Shown: piece by piece, positions 1-9,378 of the stretch
Layout: every line of letters begins with the position of its first letter
How positions within the stretch are numbered: the stretch's first letter is position 1
Source of the DNA: Algibacter sp. L1A34
GTDB lineage: Bacteria > Bacteroidota > Bacteroidia > Flavobacteriales > Flavobacteriaceae
Length of the DNA stretch: 64,000 nt
Reading direction: 5' to 3'
Assembly: GCF_009796805.1 (NCBI RefSeq)
Contig: NZ_CP047029.1
Coordinates: forward strand, 186,001 to 250,000
Translations under genes and position numbers: made by a program
Notes under the pieces: generated by a model
What the model was told of the DNA's origin: nothing
Seen by the model: only the letters and a program-made list of their open reading frames with translations
Databases searched by the model: none

Positions 1-299
1 CTAAAATTTGGTCGTCTTCTACTTTATACAACGCAGACATGAAAACAGAGCGTTTACAATGGTTTGAAAACTATAAACAAGAAAACAAATTAACAGCAAA
101 ATCTATTTTAAAATTTCATAAAACTGCAGGTGCCGATAATGATAATTTTGGTGTTATTATGAATCGAGGCTCTATAAAAACTACAAGTATAACTCAAGTT
201 GAAAAAATAAATAATAGTGTAAACATGCGTTATGAAAGTTTACACAACCAAAGCATTTCTAACAAAACATTAAAAACGCCACAAATAGTTAATGGATAA
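1..299 (+). CDS. C-terminal fragment of an NRDE/TANGO2-like protein (partial)
   Basis: The reading frame is open from the left edge (first full codon at base 3), so this is the tail of a gene starting outside the window, not an 86-residue protein starting at 39. The visible tail has a WSSSTLYN stretch, a tryptophan-rich helix (QWFENY), LKFHKTAG, then VIMNRG and KTTSITQ. This order of short motifs resembles the C-terminus of bacterial NRDE (TANGO2-like) proteins as I remember it. No catalytic part is visible, so the call is tentative. Its stop overlaps the start of the next gene by 8 bases, which suggests one operon. Confidence 0.45.
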   Translation, partial: KIWSSSTLYNADMKTERLQWFENYKQENKLTAKSILKFHKTAGADNDNFGVIMNRGSIKTTSITQVEKINNSVNMRYESLHNQSISNKTLKTPQIVNG

Positions 300-1284
300 T
301 ACCGGAATTATTATAACACTCGCCTATCCTGACACTATTGTATTAGTTTCTAAAGAATGGTTTTCTCCATTTTTAAGGTTTATAGGTGTTGGAAAAAAAG
401 ATTATTTACGTGCTGGCCACGCCGCTTTAGTTTTAATTGACAAAGAAACAGGGGTTTTAGAATATCACGATTTTGGTCGCTACATAACACCAGAACCAGA
501 TGGTCGTGTACGTGGCAGGTATACTGATAACGAATTACATTTTCCTATAAAAGCTGAAATCAAAAATGGGAAAATCGAAAATTTAGATAGAATTTTAGAA
601 TTTTTAGCAACAAACCCAAAAATAACACATGGTGAAGGCAAATTAGTGGCTTCAGTTTGTAATGTTATAGACTATAAAAAGGCTAGAAAGCATATAACCA
701 TGATGCAAAACAAGCATTTTATTCGTTATGCTGCCTTTATTAAAAATGCTAGTAATTGCGCACGCTTTGTTTCCGATGTTTTAATCGCTTCGGTTACAAA
801 ACCCGATATGAAAAAAAACATTGAAAACTCAAAATGGTTTACACCAAGTACGGTTGGAAATGTACTACTTTCCAATACTGAAGAACATCCTTTTGAAGTT
901 TCCGAAACTGGAGAAATTTCAAAATTCACAGGTTCTCAAAAAAGTGAGAATTTACGATGTTTTTTAGATAAACTTAAAAATCACGAAGTTAATCTAGTTG
1001 GAACTTTAATACCAAAACCTGTAGAAAACCTACATAAAAATGCACAGTGGCTATCAGGTATTGCAGCTGGAGCTTGGTTTGAACTTCACAAAACAGACGA
1101 AGTTTCAAAATACAGATTTCGACGTGTTTCTCCTTACGGGAATATAGATGTTGATGCTTTTTTTAAAATTGAAAATAACGCTTTTAATCATGATAAAACG
1201 TTTCAATTTATTCCATATTCAAATTGTCAATTCTTTCATGTAAAACAAAATGAAACTGTATTTAAGTTCGAAAGAATTTATTAA
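292..1284 (+). CDS. Conserved flavobacterial protein, possibly permuted papain-like (DUF6695-like)
   Basis: A 330-residue soluble protein with no signal peptide or membrane segment. An early block reads GHAALVLID followed by YHDFGRY (about residues 42-64), and a later block reads NASNCARFVSDVL (about residues 151-163). A His in a GHA-hydrophobic strand followed much later by an NC-x-R helix is the order seen in circularly permuted papain-like (NlpC/P60-related) folds, so a cysteine-hydrolase-like fold is inferred. The DUF6695 name is from memory of similar flavobacterial proteins. The C-terminal third (from about residue 230) has no recognised motif. It is translationally coupled to the preceding gene by an 8-bp overlap and converges directly on the next gene with no gap. 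The substrate is unknown. Confidence 0.5.
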   Translation: MDNTGIIITLAYPDTIVLVSKEWFSPFLRFIGVGKKDYLRAGHAALVLIDKETGVLEYHDFGRYITPEPDGRVRGRYTDNELHFPIKAEIKNGKIENLDRILEFLATNPKITHGEGKLVASVCNVIDYKKARKHITMMQNKHFIRYAAFIKNASNCARFVSDVLIASVTKPDMKKNIENSKWFTPSTVGNVLLSNTEEHPFEVSETGEISKFTGSQKSENLRCFLDKLKNHEVNLVGTLIPKPVENLHKNAQWLSGIAAGAWFELHKTDEVSKYRFRRVSPYGNIDVDAFFKIENNAFNHDKTFQFIPYSNCQFFHVKQNETVFKFERIY

Positions 1285-2238
1285 TTAAAGACTCAAAACA
1301 ATTTCCTTTTGTTCTTTAAAAACTCCAATTTCAGGCAATTCAGTAATTGCTAAATCAATATATCTTAAAGCTTTTTCTTTGTTTTTTTGATGCGTCTCAA
1401 TCTGGGCCAATCTATAATATGCCCAAGCTTTTGGTACGCCATCTTTAGCCGAGTAATTTTCTAAATATCTATTTAAGCAAGCTTCCCCCTTACCGAGTTC
1501 AATGTTATATTCAGCAGCAACTTTTCCTATTTGATAATGCAACGCGTTTCTCTTAAGTTTACCTTCGGCTTCTTCAATGTTTTTTATGGCATCTTTTGGT
1601 CGATTTTCTTTTTCATAAAAAACCGTAAGTTTATTAAAACAAGTTAAAGAACCACCTTCAACTATAGCCATTTTATAAAACTTCTCAGCAAGTTCTGGGG
1701 CATCATCATACTCATAAACATAACCTTTAGCTAAGTAACCATCTACTTTAGAAAGTATCTCAAGTTCCTCCGCATATTTTAAAGATTTATTTTTACTTCC
1801 TCCTAAAACGCCCGGTAACTGCATATACAATTCTACCAAAGCCCAACGTGTATCAATGTGGTTTGCATCTAATTCAGCCGCTTTTAAAAACGCACTTTTT
1901 ATATCTCCAATTAATCCAAGCGCAGTAAACTTACTTACGGAGAGTGCTTTCATCCCTAAAACACCTCCATATTTATAATGATAATTGGCTGTATTAGGTT
2001 TATATTCAACTAATTTTTTATAATTTCCAATAGCTTCATCCCATTTTTTTTGATAGCCAAAAGTATCGCCCAACAACTCGGTTGCTTTCAGATTATTCGG
2101 GTTATTTTCTAAATATTTAATAAGTAAAGGCTCAACTTCTTGGTATTGCTTATTATCTATCATCGTTTCAAAATCTTGAATAGACGATTGACAAAAAGCC
2201 CAAATAGGTAACAAAAGAAAAATTAAAAATTTATTCAT
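1285..2238 (-). CDS. Exported TPR-repeat protein
   Basis: A 317-residue protein starting with a Sec signal peptide (MNKFLIFLLLPIWAFCQS). The rest is helical with tetratricopeptide-type periodicity: pairs such as NPNNLKATELLGDTFGYQKKWDEAIGNYKKL and KPNTANYHYKYGGVL, and again in the C-terminal half (KAWAYYRLAQIETHQKNKEKALRYIDLAI). TPR arrays act as protein-binding scaffolds, and here it would work in the periplasm. A central block (LPGVLGGSKNKSLKYAEELE) also occurs in uncharacterised TPR proteins of Bacteroidota. Its start faces the macroglobulin gene, so the two share a divergent promoter region. No specific partner can be named. Confidence 0.7.
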   Translation of the reverse strand: MNKFLIFLLLPIWAFCQSSIQDFETMIDNKQYQEVEPLLIKYLENNPNNLKATELLGDTFGYQKKWDEAIGNYKKLVEYKPNTANYHYKYGGVLGMKALSVSKFTALGLIGDIKSAFLKAAELDANHIDTRWALVELYMQLPGVLGGSKNKSLKYAEELEILSKVDGYLAKGYVYEYDDAPELAEKFYKMAIVEGGSLTCFNKLTVFYEKENRPKDAIKNIEEAEGKLKRNALHYQIGKVAAEYNIELGKGEACLNRYLENYSAKDGVPKAWAYYRLAQIETHQKNKEKALRYIDLAITELPEIGVFKEQKEIVLSL

Positions 2239-2334
2239 ATAAATTAGTTCGAAAACGCAAAGTTAAACTTTCTACTTTACTCTAAAAATGGTTAACTTCA
2301 CTCAATGAACGAAACCGTTTACCAATTAGTACTT

Positions 2335-2362
2335 TTTGGAACGGCTTTTGTTTATATTTTTG
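2335..2362 (+). promoter_or_regulatory. Candidate Bacteroidota promoter for the macroglobulin gene
   Basis: TATTTTTG at 2355-2362 fits the Bacteroidota -7 box TAnnTTTG, and a TTTG at 2335-2338 could be the -33 box. The 16-base spacer is slightly short compared with the usual 17-23. The box ends 16 bases before the ATG at 2379, giving a very short leader. Confidence 0.35.
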
Positions 2363-2378
2363 AGACAAATTTAGCGTA

Positions 2379-5300
2379 ATGAAAAATTCCATATCTATTT
2401 TAATGATTATACTATTTTCAAACTTTTCTTCAGCTCAAAACCATGATTACGAGACGTTATGGAAAGAAGTTAATAAATTTGAAGCTGAAGGTTTACCTAA
2501 ATCGGCATTAAAAGTTGTTGAAAACATAGAAAAGCTTGCTAAAACTAGCGAAAACTATCCACAAACTATAAAAACAATGCTTTTTAAAAGCAAGTTTGCA
2601 ATGGTTTTAGAAGAGGACGCTCAACTCGATATTATAAGTGATTTTAAATCTAAAATTTCCAAAAGTGAATTTCCTACTAAAAACATTTTGGAGAATATTT
2701 TAGCAAATTTATATTGGCAATATTTTAAACAAAACCGGTGGAAGTTTTATAACAGAACTAAAACTAGCGAAAAAGTAGATACCAACGATTTTAGAACTTG
2801 GGATTTACAAACACTTTTTAATGAAACACATTTGCATTTTCAGAATTCGTTAAAAAACGGATTAATGCTACAACAAGAAGGTTTAGAACAATATGACGCT
2901 TTATTAAATAATAAAATCGAATCCAAGCTTTATAGACCAACACTTTTTGATTTTTTAAATCACAGTGCTTTAGATTTTTATAAAACTAATGAAACACATA
3001 TATCCAAGCCTGCGTACAAATTTGATATTGATAGTACAGCGTATTTAAGCGAAGCCAAACCATTTTCGGAACTAAAAATAACATCAAAAGATTCTACTTC
3101 ACTTCAATTAAACGCTTTAAAAATTTATAAAGATTTAATACGATTTCATTTAAAAGATGCGTCGCCTTTCGCTTTAGCTGATGTAAATATAGAACGCTTA
3201 AAATTTGTAAATGAACATGCTACTTTTGATAATCATGAAGCCTTATTACTAGATGCATTAGAAAATGAAAACAAACGCTTAAAAGCACATGAAGTATCTG
3301 GTTTATATGCCTTTGAAACTGCACAAATTTTTAATCAGCAAAGTCAAGAATACCAACCAAAAACTAAAGAAACTAACCGTTGGAAAGCTAAAGAAGCTAT
3401 TAAAATTTGTAATACTGTTATTTCTAAATTTTCAAAAAGTAAAGCTGCTGAAAAATGTAGGGTTTTAAAAACTATTATTGAACGCGCTCAACTTCAAATT
3501 ACTGCAGAAAGTTTTTTACCTGTTCAACAAGATACTCGCATTTTAGTTAGGTACAAAAACTTAAATCAACTTCAATTTAAAACCTATAAAGTAAGTGATA
3601 AGCAGCTCGAGAAATTCAACGCACTTTATAATCAAGAAGATCAATGGGAGTTTATTGAAAAATTAACATCTTATAAAACTTGGGAAAGCACATTAAAAAA
3701 TGAAAAAGATTACCAAAACCATAGCACCGAAATACTAGTACCAAAATTAGATAATGGCCAATACATTATTGTAGCATCAACCTTAAAAAATAGCAAAAAA
3801 AACTTCGCATTTACCAACATACAAGTTACAAATACAGCTTTAGTTGAAACGCAAACACCACAACACAATATTTTTCAATGTATTGACCGAAATAATGGCG
3901 CTCCCATTGCCAATGCCGAAATTGAATTCAACTACAATGTAAACTATACAAAAGAAACAAAAACCGAGTATTTCACTACAAACAGTTTAGGAGAATTTAA
4001 AATTGAAAAGAAAAGGAATAATTGGTATCGTAATGTGCGATTAAAGATTAAAACCACTAATGATTTGGCCTACTTTGGTGAATATTACATTAATAGAAGC
4101 TATACTCAAAATGAAGAAAAAGTAACATACAAATCATTTTTATTTACAGACAGAAGCATTTACAGACCAGCTCAAACGGTTTATTTTAAAGGCATCGCCA
4201 TGAAAACAGAAGATAACAAATCTGAAGTTTTAGATAATCAAGACGTAGAAGTTGTTCTATATAATACTAATCACGAAAAAGTAAAAGAACTACAATTAAA
4301 GACAAACGATTTTGGGTCTGTTTCTGGAGAATTCATTCTACCAAACTCCGGTCTAAATGGCGCTTATTTTATAGAAATCAAATCCCGTTCTGGTAATATT
4401 GACATAAGAAGCACTGCTTATTTTTCGGTTGAAGAATATAAGCGTCCAAAGTTTGAAACTAAATTCACCCCTGTTACAGACACTTATAAAATTAACGATT
4501 TAATAAATGCTAAAGGTAAAGCCTTAGCCTTCGCAGGCATTACAATTACCGATGCTAAGGTGGTTTATCGTGTACAACGAAAAGTACAATACCCGAACTG
4601 GTATTATTGGTATCGTCCGTATTTTAATAGCGAACCACAAGAAATAACGCATGGAGAAACAACCACCAATGATAAAGGTGAATTTGAAATTAAATTTAAA
4701 GCACAACCAGATCAAAGTATAGATAAATCGAGCTTACCCGTTTTTAAGTATGAAATTACAGCCGATGTAACAGATTTAAATGGAGAAACTAGAAGTGCAA
4801 CAACGGTTATCAATGTTGGATACCATGCCTTAATAGCGACTTTGAGTGTTGATTCTGTTTTAGATAAAACTCAAAAAGATCATCTTATTAATATTGATAC
4901 AAAAAACCTTAATGGTGAATTTATTGATGCTAAAGGTTCTATCAAAATTTATAAGCTGAAGTCACCAAATTCAGTATTAAGAACACGTCCTTGGGAAGCA
5001 CCCGATTATCAAGATATGTCTTCAGAAGCATTTAAAACCTTATTTCCACACGATGCTTTTCAAGATGAAGACAATTCGAAAAACTGGAAAAAGGGTGACT
5101 TAGTTTTTCAAAAAGACTTTAATACTAAAACGGCTAAAACCATTCCGTTAGGAACTATTAAAAAATGGCAGTCGGGTCAATATTTAATTACTTTAGAAAG
5201 TGAAGATAAATTTAGACAACCTGTAAAAGATGAAATTAAAACAACATTATTCAGTTATTCTGATAAAACTTTGGCAGACCATCAATTATTTAGTGTTTCT

Positions 5301-8300
5301 ACAGACAAAGATCAATACAGTATTGGAGAAAAAACTAAATTAACGTTTGCTTCTGCAGCTGAAAACATTAACGTTACAGTGTCTATTGAAAAGGATGGAG
5401 AAATTACTAAATCTGAAATTATTCAACTTAATAACAATAAAAAAAGCATAACGATTCCTGTTACAAAAAACGACTTAGGCGGTTTTACTGTAAACTATAG
5501 CTTTGCTGCATTTAATAGTTATCAATCGGGTTCGGTCGCGATTTCCGTGCCATACCCAAAATCTAATTTAGAAATTGAAACGGTAACTTTTAGAGATAAA
5601 CTGCAACCAGGAATAGACGAAAATTGGCAATTTAAAATTAAAGGTCCACAAGGTGAGAAAGTAAGTGCAGAGATTTTAGCGAGTATGTATGATGCTTCTC
5701 TAGACCAGTTTAAACCACATGCTTGGAATTTTAACCCAATTCAAAACCCAATATATTACACCCAAAATAATAGTCGAGCGCAAACAAGTTTTGGTACGAG
5801 TCATTTTAGAGTTTATAATGACTACATAAATGCAAGATATCCTGAACAATATTATGACCAATTGGATTGGTTTGGTTTTAATTTTGGTAGACAAAACCAG
5901 AACATCATGATTCGTGGTATGGCAAGCGTAGCTAAAAAACTAAGTGGCCGTGTTGCAGGTGTGCAATTAAATAGAGAAAAAATGCCTGCTCCCGAAATGG
6001 TAATGGAAAGCGAAATGTCTAATTTAGATGACACTGTAATTGTTGGCTATGGAACTGAGAGGAAAAGTGATATTACAGGAGCTGTAACAGAAGTAAATTC
6101 AGATACTCTTTCAGAAAAAAACGAAAATTTCGACACAGTACAAATCCGTAAAAACCTCCAAGAAACGGCTTTCTTTTTTCCACAGCTAAAAACTGATGAA
6201 GATGGAAATATAAGTTTCAGCTTCAATACACCCGAAGCTTTAACCCAATGGAAATTGCAATTGCTAGCACATACAAAAACATTAGAAAGCACCACAAAAA
6301 CATTAACTACAGTTACCCAAAAGGAACTAATGATTACACCAAATGCGCCACGCTTTTTACGTGAAGGTGATAAAATTTCAATTAGCACAAAAATTTCAAA
6401 TCTTACAGAAAAAGAACTTTCTGGTCAGGCTAAATTATTTTTAACAGATGCTTTAACAGGAAAAGATATTAATACCGATTTAGGAATTGCTGATGCTCGC
6501 AAAAACTTCAAAGTCGATGCTGCAGGAAACACACAAGTAACGTGGAGTTTAACCATTCCAGAAAATGTGCAAGCTGTTCAATATAAAATTGCAGCAAAAT
6601 CTGGAGATTATAGCGATGGTGAACAAAATGCTTTGCCAGTATTAAGCAACCGTATGTTGGTTACCGAAACATTACCAATGTGGGTAAGAAGCAATGAAAC
6701 TAAAACATTCACATTAGATAAGTTGAAAAACAATAATTCTACCACTTTAAAAAACCATAAACTAACTTTAGAAGTAACCTCCAACCCGGCTTGGTATGCT
6801 GTACAAGCACTACCCTACTTAATGGAATATCCATACGATTGTAACGAGCAAACTTTTAGCCGTTATTATGCGAATGCTTTGGCGAGCCACATTGCAAACT
6901 CAAACCCAAGAATTCAAGACGTTTTTAATCAATGGAGAAATACCGATGCCTTACTTTCTAACTTAGAAAAAAATGAAGATTTAAAATCTATTCTAATTCA
7001 AGAAACGCCTTGGTTACGTGATGCGCAAAACGAAACTGAACAGAAAAAACGTATTGCTTTATTATTCGATTTAAATAAAATGAATAACGAGTTGCAATCG
7101 GCTATTAATAAACTAGAAGTCAATCAAATGAATTCTGGTGCTTGGGCTTGGTTTAAAGGCGGTCGCGAAAATCGATACATTACACAACATATTATTACAG
7201 GTTTTGGCCATTTAAAACAACTTTCTGTTGTAGAGCCTAGCGGAAAAACTTCTGAAATGATTTTAAAAGCCATTAATTATTTAGATGATGAATTTGTTCA
7301 GGAATATAATGACATCAGAAAATATGATAAGAACATGGATCTAAACTTAGACCATTTAAGTTATACACAATTGCATTATTTATACATGCGAAGCTTCTAC
7401 CCTAACATTAAAAAATCTAAAGAAGTTGAAACAATTATCAAATATTATGGAACACAAATTGAGAAATATTGGTTAAGTCGCTCGCTTTATGCTAAAGGCC
7501 TAATGTCCCTTATTTCTCACAGAAATAATGCTCCCGTTATGGCTTCCAAAATTATAAAATCGCTAAAAGAAACGAGTATTACTTCGGAAGAATTAGGCAT
7601 GTATTGGAAAGCAAACACCAATTCATGGTTTTGGTATCAAGCACCAATTGAAACACAGGCTTTATTAATTGAAGCCTTTTCTGAAATAGAAAACGATACA
7701 GAAACAATTGATAATTTAAAAATCTGGTTACTTAAAAACAAGCAAACCAATCGTTGGAAAACCACCAAATCTACAACCGATGCCGTGTATGCTTTATTAC
7801 TGCAAGGTAGCGGTTGGTTAAGCGTAACCGATGCTGTCGACATTGTTTTAGGCGGACAAAAAATTGAACCATCAAAACTAGAAGATGTTAAAGTTGAAGC
7901 CGGAACGGGTTACTATAAAACATCTTGGAATACTTCGGAAATTAAACCGGAAATGGGAGAAGTTAGTATTTCTAAAAAAGGAGCAGGTATTGCCTGGGGT
8001 AGTTTATACTGGCAATATTTCGAAGATTTAGATAAAATTACTTCTGCTGAAACACCTCTTAAATTGAATAAAAAACTATTCTTAAAAACGAATACTGATA
8101 CTGGTGAAGAAATTTCTAAAATTAACAAAAACACACATTTAAAAGTTGGAGATTTAGTTCGTGTTCGAATAGAACTTAGAAGCGACCGAGCGATGGAATT
8201 TATACATATGAAAGATATGCGTGCCGCCGGTTTTGAACCTATAAACGTAATCTCAACTTACAAATGGCAAGATGGCTTAGGCTATTATGAAAGTACTAAA

Positions 8301-8474
8301 GATGCTAGTACAAACTTCTTTTTCGATTATTTACCAAAAGGTGTTTACGTTTTTGAATATGATTTGCGCGTCAATAACGCCGGAAATATGAGCAATGGCA
8401 TCACAACGATACAAAGTATGTATGCTCCAGAATTTAGCAGCCATAGTGAGGGTGTACGAGTTGTGGTAGAGTAA
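2379..8474 (+). CDS. Alpha-2-macroglobulin family protein with intact thioester and a TonB-receptor-like insert
   Basis: A 2031-residue exported protein (signal peptide ending near FSSAQ). The N-terminal part is helical, then come macroglobulin beta domains, including MG2 (DRSIYRPAQTVYFKG), the ANL/MG7 region (NLQETAFFFPQLKTDEDG) and the thioester domain YPYDCNEQTF. The thioester Cys is residue 1488 and the Gln is 1491, so the covalent trap is intact. Bacterial A2M proteins are periplasmic inhibitors that trap invading proteases and are often encoded next to penicillin-binding protein PbpC. No pbpC is adjacent here. Just before the MG7 block, residues about 1188-1240 contain LSGRVAGVQL and VIVGYGTERKSDITGAV, wording typical of SusC-type TonB receptor plugs but in swapped order. 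That segment lies where a bait region would be expected. A terminator follows. Confidence 0.9.
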   Translation: MKNSISILMIILFSNFSSAQNHDYETLWKEVNKFEAEGLPKSALKVVENIEKLAKTSENYPQTIKTMLFKSKFAMVLEEDAQLDIISDFKSKISKSEFPTKNILENILANLYWQYFKQNRWKFYNRTKTSEKVDTNDFRTWDLQTLFNETHLHFQNSLKNGLMLQQEGLEQYDALLNNKIESKLYRPTLFDFLNHSALDFYKTNETHISKPAYKFDIDSTAYLSEAKPFSELKITSKDSTSLQLNALKIYKDLIRFHLKDASPFALADVNIERLKFVNEHATFDNHEALLLDALENENKRLKAHEVSGLYAFETAQIFNQQSQEYQPKTKETNRWKAKEAIKICNTVISKFSKSKAAEKCRVLKTIIERAQLQITAESFLPVQQDTRILVRYKNLNQLQFKTYKVSDKQLEKFNALYNQEDQWEFIEKLTSYKTWESTLKNEKDYQNHSTEILVPKLDNGQYIIVASTLKNSKKNFAFTNIQVTNTALVETQTPQHNIFQCIDRNNGAPIANAEIEFNYNVNYTKETKTEYFTTNSLGEFKIEKKRNNWYRNVRLKIKTTNDLAYFGEYYINRSYTQNEEKVTYKSFLFTDRSIYRPAQTVYFKGIAMKTEDNKSEVLDNQDVEVVLYNTNHEKVKELQLKTNDFGSVSGEFILPNSGLNGAYFIEIKSRSGNIDIRSTAYFSVEEYKRPKFETKFTPVTDTYKINDLINAKGKALAFAGITITDAKVVYRVQRKVQYPNWYYWYRPYFNSEPQEITHGETTTNDKGEFEIKFKAQPDQSIDKSSLPVFKYEITADVTDLNGETRSATTVINVGYHALIATLSVDSVLDKTQKDHLINIDTKNLNGEFIDAKGSIKIYKLKSPNSVLRTRPWEAPDYQDMSSEAFKTLFPHDAFQDEDNSKNWKKGDLVFQKDFNTKTAKTIPLGTIKKWQSGQYLITLESEDKFRQPVKDEIKTTLFSYSDKTLADHQLFSVSTDKDQYSIGEKTKLTFASAAENINVTVSIEKDGEITKSEIIQLNNNKKSITIPVTKNDLGGFTVNYSFAAFNSYQSGSVAISVPYPKSNLEIETVTFRDKLQPGIDENWQFKIKGPQGEKVSAEILASMYDASLDQFKPHAWNFNPIQNPIYYTQNNSRAQTSFGTSHFRVYNDYINARYPEQYYDQLDWFGFNFGRQNQNIMIRGMASVAKKLSGRVAGVQLNREKMPAPEMVMESEMSNLDDTVIVGYGTERKSDITGAVTEVNSDTLSEKNENFDTVQIRKNLQETAFFFPQLKTDEDGNISFSFNTPEALTQWKLQLLAHTKTLESTTKTLTTVTQKELMITPNAPRFLREGDKISISTKISNLTEKELSGQAKLFLTDALTGKDINTDLGIADARKNFKVDAAGNTQVTWSLTIPENVQAVQYKIAAKSGDYSDGEQNALPVLSNRMLVTETLPMWVRSNETKTFTLDKLKNNNSTTLKNHKLTLEVTSNPAWYAVQALPYLMEYPYDCNEQTFSRYYANALASHIANSNPRIQDVFNQWRNTDALLSNLEKNEDLKSILIQETPWLRDAQNETEQKKRIALLFDLNKMNNELQSAINKLEVNQMNSGAWAWFKGGRENRYITQHIITGFGHLKQLSVVEPSGKTSEMILKAINYLDDEFVQEYNDIRKYDKNMDLNLDHLSYTQLHYLYMRSFYPNIKKSKEVETIIKYYGTQIEKYWLSRSLYAKGLMSLISHRNNAPVMASKIIKSLKETSITSEELGMYWKANTNSWFWYQAPIETQALLIEAFSEIENDTETIDNLKIWLLKNKQTNRWKTTKSTTDAVYALLLQGSGWLSVTDAVDIVLGGQKIEPSKLEDVKVEAGTGYYKTSWNTSEIKPEMGEVSISKKGAGIAWGSLYWQYFEDLDKITSAETPLKLNKKLFLKTNTDTGEEISKINKNTHLKVGDLVRVRIELRSDRAMEFIHMKDMRAAGFEPINVISTYKWQDGLGYYESTKDASTNFFFDYLPKGVYVFEYDLRVNNAGNMSNGITTIQSMYAPEFSSHSEGVRVVVE

Positions 8475-8491
8475 GAAACTTAATAAAAAAT

Positions 8492-8530
8492 AAAAATCCC
8501 CTTCAAGTTTTAAATTTGAAGGGGATTTTT
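8492..8530. terminator. Bidirectional Rho-independent terminator
   Basis: A perfect 15-bp inverted repeat (8492-8506 with 8516-8530, 9-base loop) with a CCCC/GGGG core flanked by A-run and T-run. It sits between the convergent macroglobulin and nuclease genes and can serve both strands. Confidence 0.9.
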
Positions 8531-8568
8531 ATTTTATGAGATTTCTGTTATAACAAATACTCAACACT

Positions 8569-9378
8569 TTAATTAAAACTCCAGTTCTTATAACTACTAG
8601 AAGCTTCTAATTTATTTTCTAAACTATCTTCTAACTCTGGAAAGAAATCAATTCCTGTAAGTTTTTCAACTTCATCCACAGATACAACAAACTTATATAA
8701 AGGTTGTTTAGACTCTACGCTAGGCATTAAAAATGCTATCATTTTAGTTTTACCCGAATTATTATCGATTAAAACTTTATAAAACTTATTTGGAACAGCA
8801 ACATGCTCGTCACCAATGGTTTTCATGTTCCCTTTTAAAACACCTCCAGTAACAACAAAAACACCATTGTATTTACTTGCCCAATAACGCACTTTTTGTT
8901 CTAGAGTATTCCAAATTCCTGCGTTAAAGTCATGTTTCTGCGGACTAATATTACTTGTTAAAAAAGTCTCATCGTAAGCTTCTTTAGTATAACGTCTATC
9001 TCCCGCAGGACAAAGATGCCCACGATCGTAACCCGATTTTTTATAATTACGCCAATCTGCCGCTCCTGTATTTACCGCTTTATCAATTTCAAAATACGGT
9101 CGTTTAAAATCGTTTTTAGATAAGTGTGATTTCTTTAACTCGTAAGCCACCCATTCTGCTTGTTCAAAAGGCTCACTATATGAAAGTGAATACCCATCAT
9201 GATGCACAATTTGCCCTGTAGTACTTGTTGGTAAAAAATACTCGTTGGTATCCGATTTAGACTGCCTGCCTTCGGTTATAATTTCGGTTTTCTCTTCTTC
9301 ATTTAAAAAATGCTCATAACCATAAATTACTACAAGAATAATAGCGGCAGCGATAGATAATAACTTCCTTTTATTCAT
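8569..9378 (-). CDS. DNA/RNA non-specific endonuclease, membrane-anchored or exported
   Basis: A 269-residue protein of the NUC1/Serratia nuclease (beta-beta-alpha metal) family. The catalytic DRGH motif is present as GYDRGHLCPAGDRR, followed by the conserved ETFLTSNISPQ and N-x-G-x-WNTLE blocks that supply the metal-binding Asn. An N-terminal hydrophobic stretch (LLSIAAAIILVVIYGY, about residues 5-20) should export it or anchor it, so it would degrade nucleic acid outside the cytoplasm. Its ATG overlaps the stop of the upstream phosphatase as TAATG, so the two are translationally coupled. Together they could release and hydrolyse phosphate from extracellular DNA (inference). Confidence 0.9.
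   Translation of the reverse strand: MNKRKLLSIAAAIILVVIYGYEHFLNEEEKTEIITEGRQSKSDTNEYFLPTSTTGQIVHHDGYSLSYSEPFEQAEWVAYELKKSHLSKNDFKRPYFEIDKAVNTGAADWRNYKKSGYDRGHLCPAGDRRYTKEAYDETFLTSNISPQKHDFNAGIWNTLEQKVRYWASKYNGVFVVTGGVLKGNMKTIGDEHVAVPNKFYKVLIDNNSGKTKMIAFLMPSVESKQPLYKFVVSVDEVEKLTGIDFFPELEDSLENKLEASSSYKNWSFN

Noticed and set aside
8569-9378. Nuclease as a toxin or phage-defence gene
   Set aside because: N-terminal export/anchor segment, coupling to PafA, and absence of an immunity gene favour a housekeeping nutrient role.
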